From: Tethya wilhelma
Taxonomy: Eukaryota; Porifera; Demospongiae; Tethyida; Tethyidae
Reading direction: 5' to 3'
Assembly (NCBI GenBank): GCA_964030475.1
Contig: CAXIPT010000004.1
Location: forward strand, 3,677,598-3,741,597
DNA length: 64,000 nt
Numbering within the stretch: position 1 is the first letter of the stretch; every line of letters starts with the position of its first letter. Positions 20,942-31,906 of this stretch are shown here, one piece after another. A model generated the notes under the pieces. The model was not told where the DNA came from, did no database searches, and saw nothing but the letters and a program-made list of their open reading frames with translations. Position numbers and translations under genes: made by a program.

Positions 20942-21151
20942 GTGTCTGTCAAAAAGGATAGTGTATTCTTCATGGTTTTGGACCCAAGAGGCTTCAGTTA
21001 CTTACACAAAAAGCTTGACAAAGGAAAACGTGAAGTAGACCAACATGGTAAGCATACGAACCACCCATTTATAAGTGAGGAGTTAAAGGATAAAATTATT
21101 TTGTCATATCCGGCTAGATATAGCCACTATTTGAGAAAGGATTCCAACTGA
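20942..21151 (+). pseudogene. Short coding remnant, transposon-associated protein pattern
   Basis: The 69-residue frame contains KREVDQHGKHTNHPFISEEL and then LSYPARYSHYLRKDS. This resembles a conserved segment (short His/Lys linker, then PARxSHYxR) that I recall from invertebrate transposon-associated proteins. It lacks flanking domains. The identity is tentative. Confidence 0.3.
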
Positions 21152-21254
21152 GTATATTGCATGACTGCACTAGTATATACAGCTTGAGGAAGAAAAATGA
21201 AACTCAATATTCAACATTTTTATTGTGATGTTATTTGTGACTGAATTTGAAATA

Positions 21255-22485
21255 AGAATTGTACAGGGGATACGAACTGAACAAACTTTAATTGTATCCT
21301 TTTGATTTTACTAAGCTCGTTGAATGTTAGTTACATTGGTACAAAAATACAACAAACGATTGAGTGATTTATAGTTAAAAACATGTCATCAGTATAAAAA
21401 AAGCACCTAGAAGCACCTTGTGTATATTTATGAGTAGAAAGGTCATATGGTACTGGGTCCTGCACCATTGCATTCAGTGTGATAAGAGCATTCAAATGAT
21501 ATCTATTTTGTTATGTTTTGCCAAACCTAGGCCAAACTCTTTGCCCATAAGTGTTGAATACCAGTGTATACCAGTGTGATTGTGAGCCCATAGTAATTGT
21601 ACAGCGGTTATGAATCGAACCAACTTTGTATCCTTTAATTTTACTCAAAAGTTGGCAAACTTTAAATACAAGTAAAAAATACATTAGAAATGTAGCAGGA
21701 ATGGCCAAATCGTAAAAAGAAGGCAAACTAGACCTAAAAGCACCTTGTATATTTGTATATACATATGTGTGTATATTTAAGAGTAGAAAGGTCATAATTA
21801 TGGTACTGGATTCAGTGCAATAAGAGCATTCAAATCGGATACCGTATAGACGGAAACTTTGGCGAGGATTTTATTTTGGCGAAATTGGCGAATTTCGCCA
21901 AATCGCCAAACTTAAATCCGCCAATATTTAACCGCAAAAAGTAAATATTGGAATACGCGCCGGTGCGATCACGATAAAACGGTAATAGAGCTACGTTTTC
22001 TCCACAGTTCTTCACGAAATAAGCTTGAAACATGCTATCTAAGTGCAGGGATACTTAGGCTATAAAATCTATAGCATCGCTTTTGAAAATTTGGTTGCCT
22101 GGCTAGAAAAAAAGCTTCAGATGCGCGGCAATACCACGATCGTCCTGTAGTTTCTTTTACACGGGAAAAAGCTTCACTGTTAATGTAAAAGGCTCTCAGC
22201 AGAGTTAGCCTGATTGCTTCTTAGCTTCATTGCAAGAAAAAGCTTTCTTCACTCTATTTACTAAAAGAAAAACAAAAAAAAGGCGTAGCTACTAACCTCG
22301 CCGTATTACGTAATGCACTTTCCAAGTTTTACTCGCCAAAATTAATGTTCGCCAATATCGTTTGAGCTCCCTTTCGCCAAATTTAATTCTCGCCAAAATA
22401 ACCGGCCATACGGTATCCATCTTGTTATGTTTTGGCCAAATTAGCTCTTCGCCTATAAGTGTTGTGTGCCCATAGGAATTGTACA
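21255..22485 (+). repeat. Family F repeat units, interrupted by other elements
   Basis: Landmarks of family F are present: AGGAATTGTACAGG-like bases, AGCACCTTGTGTATATTTA, GTGCAATAAGAGCATTCAAA and CTATAAGTGTTG. A fragment of module C (about 21662-21730) and a 572-bp MITE (21842-22413) sit inside. F sequence resumes after each. Confidence 0.65.
21842..22413. mobile_element. CCGTATA-type MITE inserted in family F, copy 1
   Basis: Ends are CCGTATAGACGG and the complement CCGTATGGCCGG, continuing into TTTGGCG-rich inverted repeats. TA flanks both sides (21840-21841 and 22414-22415). Uninterrupted F copies read CAAATGATATCCAT at this point, so the single TA of the empty site was duplicated. Many CGCCAAA words occur inside, and no protein is encoded. 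Confidence 0.75.
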
Positions 22486-22756
22486 GGGATCACGGATTAT
22501 GACAACTTTTCATACAAGTGGAATACATATTACAGTTGTGTCATAATAATTATTCAGTTGTGACAAGTGGTTAATGACTATGATTAATCCATGAGGCTTA
22601 GCGGTCATTACAGTCGATTTTAATTCTGCTTAAGGTTTGCTTGTTTGTCTAATATGCTTCCGTAACGCACATGCCTGAAAGGAAAGTACAAAGTACAGTG
22701 CTTGTCTACCCACTAAATTTGAACCAACTTGTCTACTAAGCCTGAAAGGAACACTG

Positions 22757-22870
22757 CACATATTACCTGCTGGAGAGTAGTACGGCAACGACTGTCAATG
22801 GACCTGAGCTTTGCAGAGATAGCAAAAAGGTTGAATATAGCTATTGGTGAAGTAGGCTCAGAACAAAAAG
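22757..22870 (+). pseudogene. Helix-turn-helix fragment of a possible Tc1/IS630-type transposase (copy 1)
   Basis: The peptide WRVVRQRLSMDLSFAEIAKR resembles the start of the N-terminal HTH of IS630/Tc1-mariner transposases. No catalytic DDE segment follows in any frame. Repeated at 26197-26310 within the duplicated block. Confidence 0.35.
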
Positions 22871-23339
22871 TTGCTTCCTACTTTCATTTATTACCAGTAG
22901 CTATACCTTTCTGTGGGAGGAAACACAACATTAGAATCTCTTTGTGATGAATGTACATCTTGTACATATCCTCTAGGTCTTTTTTTAGCTGTAATCCATT
23001 GTTAATTTCCTTTCCAGCTGTGCCCTGGTTCAATGAAGCCTACTTGACACTCCTATTCTCCATTCAATTGAGAGAACTTTCTTTCAGCATTTTATCCAGT
23101 TATCTTGAACTGGACACCAATACGTCATTTTTTCATGTCATAATCACTTTTGCTTAACCTAATAGAAAAATTCACTAGTGCTATCAAGAGTTTCATTTGA
23201 CATCACTGGTGATATCAATGAAATCAACTGCACTGTCATCAGGATTGGACTCTGAGGCTACATACAATACCAAAGTACAAACTGTGGCATCATCATGAGT
23301 CGCGCAATGAGTGTTGTTTATATGGAACCATATAATTAA

Positions 23340-23540
23340 CACTGATGCACATTGAACTGCCAACCTTTCAATACACTGTGCACTCCACACACCAGCGAAT
23401 GATTTATTCCCTTACATTGCACCTGGGCGAACCCGAGCCTTAGAGATAGTAGACACTGACTCTCCACCAGACTGGATGCTCTTGCGTGTGTACACAAGTT
23501 TTCCCCATCTGTTGATGTATACATTCTGGCTGGTACATTG
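23340..23540 (+). pseudogene. Unrecognised coding remnant (three related copies)
   Basis: A plus-strand frame reads LHTPANDLFPYIAPGRTRA then LEIVDTDSPPDWMLL. It is present here, at 24125-24300 (diverged) and at 26780-26980. Conservation of the peptide across the diverged copy (SPPDWMLL retained) suggests real coding ancestry. Family unknown. Confidence 0.35.
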
Positions 23541-23541
23541 N
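23541..23541. other. Single N, probable scaffold join
   Basis: The near-identical duplication stops exactly here, and the following 100 bases are unrelated to the matching site at 26980. Confidence 0.8.
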
Positions 23542-23639
23542 TGGCACCTGCGTTGCGTTCGCCGAGCACACGCGGAAATGTTCGGTCAATTATTGAAAGT
23601 GTGTGGAAATTGACCGATGACCGGATGTAATTTCAACCT

Positions 23640-25004
23640 CTGGCTATTGGTGAATTAGGCTCAGAACAAAAAGTTGCTTCCTGCTTTACCATTAGCTATA
23701 CCTTTCTGTGGGAGGAAACACAACATTCGAATCTCTTTGTGATGACTGTACATCTTGTACACATCCTCTAGGTCTTTTTTTAGCTGTAATCCATTGTTAA
23801 TTTCCTTTCCAGCTGTGCCCTGGTTCAATGAAGCCTCCTATTCTCCATTCAATAGGGAGAACTTTCTTTCAGCTTTTTATACAGTTAATTGTCTTGAACT
23901 GGACACCAATACAGTATTTTTTCATGTCATAATCACTTTTGCATTCTGCAGCTTAACCAAATAGAAAAATTTACTAGTGCTATCAAGAGTTTCATTTGAC
24001 CTGTAGCTCCTCTATATCACTGGTGATATCAATGAAATCAGCTGCACTGTCATCAGGATTGCAATACCAAAGTACAAACTGTGGCATCATCATGAGTTGT
24101 GCAATGAGTGTTGTTTATATGGAACCATAACACTGATGCACATTGAACTGCCAACCGTTTCAATACACTGTGTACTCCACACACCAGCAAATGATTTATT
24201 CCCTTATACTGCACCTGGGCGAACCCGAGCCTTAGAGATAGTAGACGCTGACTCTCCACCAGACTGGATGCTCTTGCATACACAAGTTTTCTACACTATT
24301 CATCTGTTGATAGTATGCATTCCGGCTGGTACATTGTTTGCCAAGATTCAGGCTAAGCATGGCTATCTGAGCTCATTTTACATGTTGACTTTAGAAAGTA
24401 TAAAATTATGGTCTCACATGGATCCTTTGGAAACGTAAATTAGTTGTCACGTGATACGTAATTTGTCAACGGAATTGAAATCGACTGTACAAATTAGTCT
24501 ACACATAAAATATGTACACAAAGAATACTTGCATGCAATAAAATTCCTTACTTTACTTCGAATTCTGGTATAAGCTAGAAAATGGTTTGTATATTTTTTG
24601 AGACTGTAAACTTGACGACGGTGAACAGATTCTGGTTTTCTGGGATGTAATAGTTTCCTCATATAACCAGTCACTAGGATAGGCCCTGTATTCTGGGAAG
24701 GAAACATTTATTTCAATGCAAAAAAAATAACCAATAAGGTACCTTGATATTCAGGACTAAAATTTTGACAACAGTGGACAGGGCCCGACCTTTATAGTTA
24801 GTTTTGTAAGTATTACTAACCTAGTAGAGTTATCAAAGTAAGAGCACACATACCTGCTTTGAAGTAATACCCTGCAAAAAAACCTTTTCTTTTGTACACA
24901 ATCCTCTCAGACCCTAATAACCTTCACAGAAGCACCAGTCACTAGTTGCCAATGAACAGCTCACAGCAACACTGCTCCTGCCGATCCTTCGGAAGGAGCA
25001 GTGT
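23640..25004 (+). repeat. Diverged copy of 26280-28660 lacking the composite transposon
   Basis: Aligns with 26280-27222 and then with 28234-28660, with substitutions and small indels. The 1-kb C-spacer-B element at 27225-28231 is absent. It ends in a small fold-back at about 24967-25004, just before the N at 25005. It could be a paralogous segment or the other haplotype. Confidence 0.75.
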
Positions 25005-25005
25005 N
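25005..25005. other. Single N, probable scaffold join
   Basis: Marks the start of duplication copy 2 and follows an inverted repeat, as expected for a contig end. Confidence 0.8.
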
Positions 25006-25281
25006 GTATACCAGTGTGATTGTGAGCCCATAGTAATTGTACAGCGGTTATGAATCGAACCAACTTTGTATCCTTTAATTTTACTCAAAAGTTGGCAAAC
25101 TTTAAATACAAGTAAAAAATACATTAGAAATGTAGCAGGAATGGCCAAATCGTAAAAAGAAGGCAAACTAGACCTAAAAGCACCTTGTATATTTGTATAT
25201 ACATATGTGTGTATATTTAAGAGTAGAAAGGTCATAATTATGGTACTGGATTCAGTGCAATAAGAGCATTCAAATCGGATA

Positions 25282-25853
25282 CCGTATAGACGGAAACTTT
25301 GGCGAGGATTTTATTTTGGCGAAATTGGCGAATTTCGCCAAATCGCCAAACTTAAATCCGCCAATATTTAACCGCAAAAAGTAAATATTGGAATACGCGC
25401 CGGTGCGATCACGATAAAACGGTAATAGAGCTACGTTTTCTCCACAGTTCTTCACGAAATAAGCTTGAAACATGCTATCTAAGTGCAGGGATACTTAGGC
25501 TATAAAATCTATAGCATCGCTTTTGAAAATTTGGTTGCCTGGCTAGAAAAAAAGCTTCAGATGCGCGGCAATATCACGATCGTCCTGTAGTTTCTTTTAC
25601 ACGGGAAAAAGCTTCACTGTTAATGTAAAAGGCTCTCAGCAGAGTTAGCCTGATTGCTTCTTAGCTTCATTGCAAGAAAAAGCTTTCTTCACTCTATTTA
25701 CTAAAAGAAAAACAAAAAAAAGGCGTAGCTACTAACCTCGCCGTATTACGTAATGCACTTTCCAAGTTTTACTCGCCAAAATTAATGTTCGCCAATATCG
25801 TTTGAGCTCCCTTTCGCCAAATTTAATTCTCGCCAAAATAACCGGCCATACGG
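25282..25853. mobile_element. CCGTATA-type MITE, copy 2 (within duplication)
   Basis: Duplicate of the element at 21842-22413, with the same TA flanks in family F sequence. Confidence 0.75.
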
Positions 25854-26196
25854 TATCCATCTTGTTATGTTTTGGCCAAATTAGCTCTTCGCCTATAAGT
25901 GTTGTGTGCCCATAGGAATTGTACAGGGATCACGGATTATGACAACTTTTCATACAAGTGGAATACATATTACAGTTGTGTCATAATAATTATTCAGTTG
26001 TGACAAGTGGTTAATGACTATGATTAATCCATGAGGCTTAGCGGTCATTACAGTCGATTTTAATTCTGCTTAAGGTTTGCTTGTTTGTCTAATATGCTTC
26101 CGTAACGCACATGCCTGAAAGGAAAGTACAAAGTACAGTGCTTGTCTACCCACTAAATTTGAACCAACTTGTCTACTAAGCCTGAAAGGAACACTG

Positions 26197-26310
26197 CACA
26201 TATTACCTGCTGGAGAGTAGTACGGCAACGACTGTCAATGGACCTGAGCTTTGCAGAGATAGCAAAAAGGTTGTATATAGCTATTGGTGAAGTAGGCTCA
26301 GAACAAAAAG
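26197..26310 (+). pseudogene. Helix-turn-helix fragment (copy 2)
   Basis: Same fragment as 22757-22870 with one residue changed (RLNIA becomes RLYIA). Confidence 0.35.
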
Positions 26311-27224
26311 TTGCTTCCTACTTTCATTTATTACCAGTAGCTATACCTTTCTGTGGGAGGAAACACAACATTAGAATCTCTTTGTGATGAATGTACATCT
26401 TGTACATATCCTCTAGGTCTTTTTTTAGCTGTAATCCATTGTTAATTTCCTTTCCAGCTGTGCCCTGGTTCAATGAAGCCTACTTGACACTCCTATTCTC
26501 CATTCAATTGAGAGAACTTTCTTTCAGCATTTTATCCAGTTATCTTGAACTGGACACCAATACGTCATTTTTTCATGTCATAATCACTTTTGCTTAACCT
26601 AATAGAAAAATTCACTAGTGCTATCAAGAGTTTCATTTGACATCACTGGTGATATCAATGAAATCAACTGCACTGTCATCAGGATTGGACTCTGAGGCTA
26701 CATACAATACCAAAGTACAAACTGTGGCATCATCATGAGTCGCGCAATGAGTGTTGTTTATATGGAACCATATAATTAACACTGATGCACATTGAACTGC
26801 CAACCTTTCAATACACTGTGCACTCCACACACCAGCGAATGATTTATTCCCTTACATTGCACCTGGGCGAACCCGAGCCTTAGAGATAGTAGACACTGAC
26901 TCTCCACCAGACTGGATGCTCTTGCGTGTGTACACAAGTTTTCCCCATCTGTTGATGTATACATTCTGGCTGGTACATTGTTTGCCAAGAATCAGGCCAA
27001 GCATGGCTATCTGAGCTCATTTTACATGTTGACTTAAGAAACTATAAAATTATGCAGATTCTTTGGAAACGTAAATTTATGGAATACTTGTCACATGATA
27101 CACAACTTTTCAACGGAATTGAAATCGACTGTACAAATAAGTCTACACATAAAATATGTACACAAAGAATACTTGAATACATTAATATGCCTTACTTTAC
27201 ATACTTATACTTCGACTTCTAGTA

Positions 27225-28231
27225 TTCCCAGTACGGTAGTACTGGGTACATAGGAATGGCACGGATGGCCCATTAGCGCAATACAAATATTCACGCTAAT
27301 AACTCTGCAAAAAATGAGCGCTTGACACTAAAAGGCTTCTAAAGCTACTTCTTAGCTCATTCTCTTTCTAACAAGCCCAAAAACATGGCCTAAAACCATC
27401 GCTAAGGTAACGAACTAAAATATGCCAAACCTCCAAGTTTCTCCATCTTCTTCTTCTTCTTCTTCTATCTTGATACGACTTTTCTCAAAAACCACTCACT
27501 TTCAGAAGTTGATTCTTGAACGAATAGACTTGGCTTCTTTGTCCTTTTGGCATCGTTTTTTCATGTCTCTCATTGAGTCGCTAGATACAAGGCGAAAAGC
27601 GCCTTCTCCATATGGCAGCCATTAATTTCTACACTCATGCATAATTCATAAGCTACTTGAAAAGTCAAAATGACGACCCTTAGACAAGTGTGCGTTATTT
27701 GGAATTTGAGTATTCGCTACTTCCTGCTTTTAACTGAAGATTTCTAGTTGTGCTGAACTCTCTGCAACATTTCAGTCTTCAATATTTACCAGGTGAATAC
27801 TTTGTTACACTTATATTTAGTTGTGACTATAAGAAGATGAGAAAAGCCAATAAATTTGTTAGAATCTAAGAAACAGCTCCAGCCTCCTGAGACACCGCTT
27901 TCATGCTGATAGCAAAAATTATATAAGCTATAAATTAATTATGAAAAAATGAGAACAAACAAGTTAAAAAAAACATTGGAAATGTATTGAGACATAGGAA
28001 TGGTTAAATCGTAAAAAGAAAGCAAACAAGATGGAATGGCTGTTTGAGTGTGTAAAGAATTATTCCTATGGGCAACATGAGGGACTCAACATGGAAAGAG
28101 AGTCACAGTAATACATGCAGCCCACACAGGAACAATTCTGCACACACTCAAACAGCCATTCCATCCATCTTGTTTGCTTTCTTTTTACCATTCCTATGTC
28201 TCAATACATTTCCAATGTTTTTTTTAACTTG
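27225..28231 (-). mobile_element. Composite C-spacer-B element, copy 2, with empty-site proof of its ends
   Basis: On the plus strand it starts TTCCCAGTACGG (hairpin of module B) and ends AACTTG (outer end of module C). TA flanks it at 27223-27224 and 28232-28233. The diverged copy at about 24552-24585 lacks it and carries one TA at the matching point (TTCTGG-TA-TAAGC). One insertion event therefore delivered B, spacer and C together. The C palindrome has arms of about 100 bp (27960-28060 and 28135-28231). The element is 1,007 bp and encodes no protein. Confidence 0.85.
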
Positions 28232-28233
28232 TA

Positions 28234-28735
28234 ATACATAATGGTTTGCATATTTTTGGAGACTGTAAACTTGATGACAGTGAACAGATTCTGGTTTTCT
28301 GGGATGTAATAGTTTCCTCATATAACAAGTCACTAGGATAGGCCCTGTATTTTGGGAAGGAAACATTTTTTTCAATAATAGTACAAAAAAAATTAATAAC
28401 CAATAAGATACCTTGATATTCAGGACTAAAACTTGGACAACAGTGGACAGGGCCCGACCTTTATACCATACACAGATAGTTTTACTAACAGAGTAGAGTT
28501 TTTAAAGTAAGAGCACACATATATACCTGTTTTGAAATAATACCCTGCAAAAATACCACCTTTTCATTTGTACCAATCCTCTCAGACCCTAACAACCTTC
28601 ACAGAAGCACCATTCACTACTTGCCAATGAACAGCTCACAGCAACACTGCTCCTTCCGAAGGATCGGCAGGTGGTAGTCAACCCTTATGGAAACAGACGT
28701 ACAATACTGAATACAAAGCTCAGGTAGCTTGTCCA
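28234..28735. other. Non-coding flank shared with 24580-25000
   Basis: Homologous to the flank of the empty site. Contains GCTCCTTCCGAAGGATCGGC at about 28649. No gene is seen. Confidence 0.5.
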
Positions 28736-28738
28736 TCT

Positions 28739-29230
28739 GTGACTACCACCCCAATAACCGTTGATGACAATCTCTCCTGTACTGTTACAATGGGTTCTAT
28801 CCCCATTCCACCCAGTATGCTTACACTGCCACAATATCTCTCAGCCTCCCACTACTACACTTACCAAATTATCACTATTTTAATTTACTTTCGTAGAAGA
28901 GCCATCAATACCAGCAACCACAAATCCAATTGAAATTGCAAATTCGACATCCACAATGACCTCCCCTACTGACTCGGTCAGGACAATCACAATGACCCCC
29001 CCTGTACAGACTTGGTCGGGACAATCACGATGACCTTCCCTACTGACTCGGTCAGGACAACCACGACAACCTCCCCTACTGACTCGATAACCATGATGAC
29101 CACCACTAACTTCAATAGTTATTTCCATTGCTGTTGACAGGATTAGTTACTGTAGTTGTCAGCACTATACTGATTATAATCTGCTATTGTTTAAAGACCT
29201 CTACAACAAACAGAACAAAAAATAGAAACG
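28739..29230 (+). pseudogene. Remnant of a type I membrane protein: Ser/Thr/Pro stalk plus transmembrane exon
   Basis: After an acceptor-like TTTCGTAG (about 28896) the frame reads EEPSIPATTNPIEIANST and then repeats TSPTDSVRTITM, a mucin-like stalk encoded by a 36-39 bp direct repeat. A stop interrupts it near 29030. After CTGTTGACAG (about 29141) a hydrophobic exon follows (LVTVVVSTILIIICYC) with basic residues behind it. Stalk then membrane segment is typical of receptor genes. The ectodomain is not evident upstream, and frames are broken. Identity unknown. Confidence 0.35.
28945..29085. repeat. 36-39 bp minisatellite (CTCCCCTACTGACTCGGTCAG)
   Basis: Four imperfect units containing CTACTGACTCGGTCAGGACA-like bases. 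The repeat encodes the Thr/Pro/Asp stalk described for the surrounding remnant. Confidence 0.7.
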
Positions 29231-29469
29231 GATGGAGCGTGGCCCTCTCTCTTCTTTACTCCTGGCTCACACACCAATTACCGGTGCCGAAGTTCTCCAC
29301 AAAAGTTATATAAAATTATACACACATAACTATAATTTTATACTCTATACAACTTACAATAAAGGTTATCAGGTTGCACTCACTACACCACACCAACGAG
29401 TCATTGAGAAACACTGCCAACGACTCAGTGGGAACTCAACAGTTTCATAAGTATTGTTTTGGATAGCGC

Positions 29470-31200
29470 AATGACTGAGGACCTCAAAGACATCATGCAA
29501 CATGTTATGGACAACTACCTTGTTCATGAATATCTTTGGGAAACATCAAAAGGAGGCAGCAGCGAAAAATCCCAAAGGAATGAGGTGGCACCCACTAATG
29601 ATTAGGTAAAGTACAGTATCAGTGGTGGATCTAGGATTTTCATAAGGGGGTTTCTTATAATAGTGCGCGCAAAGCGTGCGAAAAATTTTGGGGTAGCCAC
29701 GCCAACCTTTCATAATTTTACGTAATAGCCCCACCCATTTTCACTCAAATTAATTTTGCACTTTACGGTTAGCAGCGTCGATCACGCTAGATAGCGTTCT
29801 GTTTGAGCTCTAGTCAGTGAAATAGCAGCTAGCTAGCTAGCTAGCTAAAATAGCAGCGGAGTCAGCTGCTCGGTATTGCATGTAACTCAAGTCAGTTTTA
29901 TAAGATTTTTAATCAGGCTAGCCAAAGGGGGTTTCAATTGAAACCTCTGAAACCCCCCTGGATCTGCCACTGAGTATCACATTGACAACCAACTATGTGA
30001 TTGGTTGATTACTACAAGCATGGTATACACACAGGTGGTGTTCATATCTCTCAGGCAAGGCATACGACACTCTTAGAGACACTGGCATTGCTCTCCTGTC
30101 ACAACGTACCCTGCATGACTACACATACAGCTGCAAGCCTTAAACTGAGGTAGACTAGCAGCTGCTTCTAGCCTCACAATGTCATATCTTGACATGTGAG
30201 AAAGGAAAGAAGTATGTAGTTCTTCTCATTGATGAGATTTATATATTCGGTAAGCTACAAATAAACACAGAATGATGTACAGAAAACATGTTAAATGTTT
30301 AACATAACTTTTGTACAGAGAGGATCTAGTGTACAATAAACACTCTGGCAACCTTATTAGGTATGTACATCTTTGCAACATTAACAACCACCTGCTAGCA
30401 TTTGAATGACTAGCAGCCAGTGATCCTGATGAGTCACCACAACAAGCCAAGTCCATGCTAGTCTTCATGATCAAGGGATTGTTCACAGATTTGAAGTTTC
30501 CCTATGTACAACTCTGACTGGGGTTCTGGGAGGTTGTGAAGAGGGTCAAACGAGTGGGGCTTAAGGTACAAACCTGATAATAACTACATCTACTTATCTT
30601 ACAGGTTAATTATCAAAGCAACTTTGGATGGCGCGAGTAACGATAGAATGATGATCAAGATAGATAAACAATTGATCCCAGAGTCGAAGTAGAATTTGTT
30701 TATCTCAGATCCTCCTTATCTAATTAGACCACTGAACTGCTTGGCATCAAAGTGTGCATACTTATGGGTTAGTTTCAGAGTAATGCTGACCATGTGTATA
30801 AATTGTAAAGTGTAATGGAAAAGAGATAATGTGACAGCACTTGATAGAGAATTAAAGACGGAGGAAAATCAACTGGTTTAGTCATTGTTCCAAAGCTCAA
30901 ATATAAGCACATCTACCTTACCTCTTTCTTAAAAAATGAGGGTTGATCTTGCTACACGGGTAACAACATGCACAGACAGTCCTCACAGTAATACTATAGA
31001 CAAAACATTCTAATTCAGGTTCTGAGTAAGTCTGTCAGTAATGTTCTTACCCTACTTGGTGGAGACAAAGTAGAAGAGACAGCTCTATTATCAGACAAAT
31101 TTTTTGACCTGCTGAATGTCTCCAACTATTCAAGTGGGAACCACCAAACAAACTTGATCCCTACCATTCAGGTAAAGAACACCGACTGAAAGCTAGTGAA
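29470..31200 (+). pseudogene. P-element-like (THAP9-type) transposase, decayed
   Basis: Ordered peptide blocks match P-element-superfamily transposases: KGMRWHPLMI (about 29575), GKAYDTLRDTGIALLSQRTL (30057), KYVVLLIDE (30213), EDLVYNKHSGNLI (30320), QQAKSMLVFMIKGLF (30450), ATLDGASNDRMMIKI (30620), FISDPPYLI (30700), VPKLKYKH (30890), SVSNVLTLLGGDKVEE (31035) and DKFFDLLN (31100). The acidic residues in LLIDE and ATLDGA fall where two catalytic positions of the superfamily lie. In-frame stops and shifts occur between blocks (for example near 30141). An intron with donor ATTAG|GTAAAG (29605) and an acceptor near 30033 contains a hAT-like MITE. No THAP zinc finger was found upstream. In life the protein excises and integrates the element in the nucleus; this copy is not functional. 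Confidence 0.75.
29620..29972. mobile_element. hAT-like MITE with 5-bp target duplication, copy 1
   Basis: Ends CAGTGGTGGATC and GATCTGCCACTG, flanked by AGTAT on both sides (29615-29619 and 29973-29977). 353 bp, related to 37111-37485. It lies within an intron of the P-element-like pseudogene. The terminal CAGNGGCGGATC is common among hAT-derived MITEs. Confidence 0.8.
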
Positions 31201-31905
31201 TAAACTTTAGTATTAACATTCTGTAAGTATGGTGAAATTATAGTGGCTATAAGGGAGTGTCAACAAACGGCCTGGTTTCGATGACAACCAGAAGAGAATT
31301 TTCTTGAGCAGCCAAACACTTCTTTGTCTGAAAATTACTGGCAATAAGTTTATGTACTTTTCTACATAGAATTATATGCATTTTATCCTTTTTTATTTTT
31401 ACATAATACGGTTTATACCTTCATTGATTAATTTTGGAGAAATTCATTTTTTCACGGCCTGAACTGAAGGACAAGAAGCTCACCTTTCTCAATATACAAC
31501 ATTTGCCAAGATCCTCATGAGCAATTCTTTGGTTGCCAGAGACAGAGAGGGGGAACAAGTGACAATCCCAACGTGATGGAGTTATGCCAGAATGTTTTGA
31601 AATTTTCACTCTTATTTAGTACCTGATTAAATATTTTCCTGAATTTTTACTACTTGTGTAGTATTATTAATGGCATTATTTGAACACCTCTGATACAATT
31701 GCAACTTTGGAGCAGCAAGTAAGCTATCAAAATTTCATGAAACTTAAGTTAAATAAAGTAATTATGACATTGGCTTTTGATTTGGATGGATGTTCAACTT
31801 AACCATGTGGCCAGTTAGGGAATATATTCAAAAAACAATGCCAATTTGCTTATCAGCTTAAGTAGTATCAATTATCCACTGTTTCGAACTATTTATAGAA
31901 GAACT
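31201..31905. other. Intergenic, no gene recognised
   Basis: AT-rich. The phrase ACCTGATTAAATATTTTCCT occurs at about 31621 and again at 32468, on either side of the following MITE. Otherwise nothing is visible. Confidence 0.35.
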
Positions 31906-31906
31906 A

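Larger units (their letters stand above)
21573..23540 (+). repeat. Large direct duplication, copy 1
   Basis: Matches 25006-26980 base for base apart from about two substitutions I could find (near 22138 and 22834). It ends at the N at 23541. The block contains family F pieces, the CCGTATA MITE and an HTH coding fragment. Such identity with N boundaries suggests recent duplication or haplotype duplication in the assembly. Confidence 0.85.
25006..26980 (+). repeat. Large direct duplication, copy 2
   Basis: Same content as 21573-23540 at a constant offset of 3440. Unlike copy 1 it continues smoothly past 26980 into sequence homologous to 24329 onward, so copy 2 looks like the natural context. 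Confidence 0.85.

Noticed and set aside
29620..29972. hAT-like MITE as the terminal repeat of the P-like element
   Set aside because: Its own 5-bp duplication and the related copy at 37111 show it is an independent insertion.
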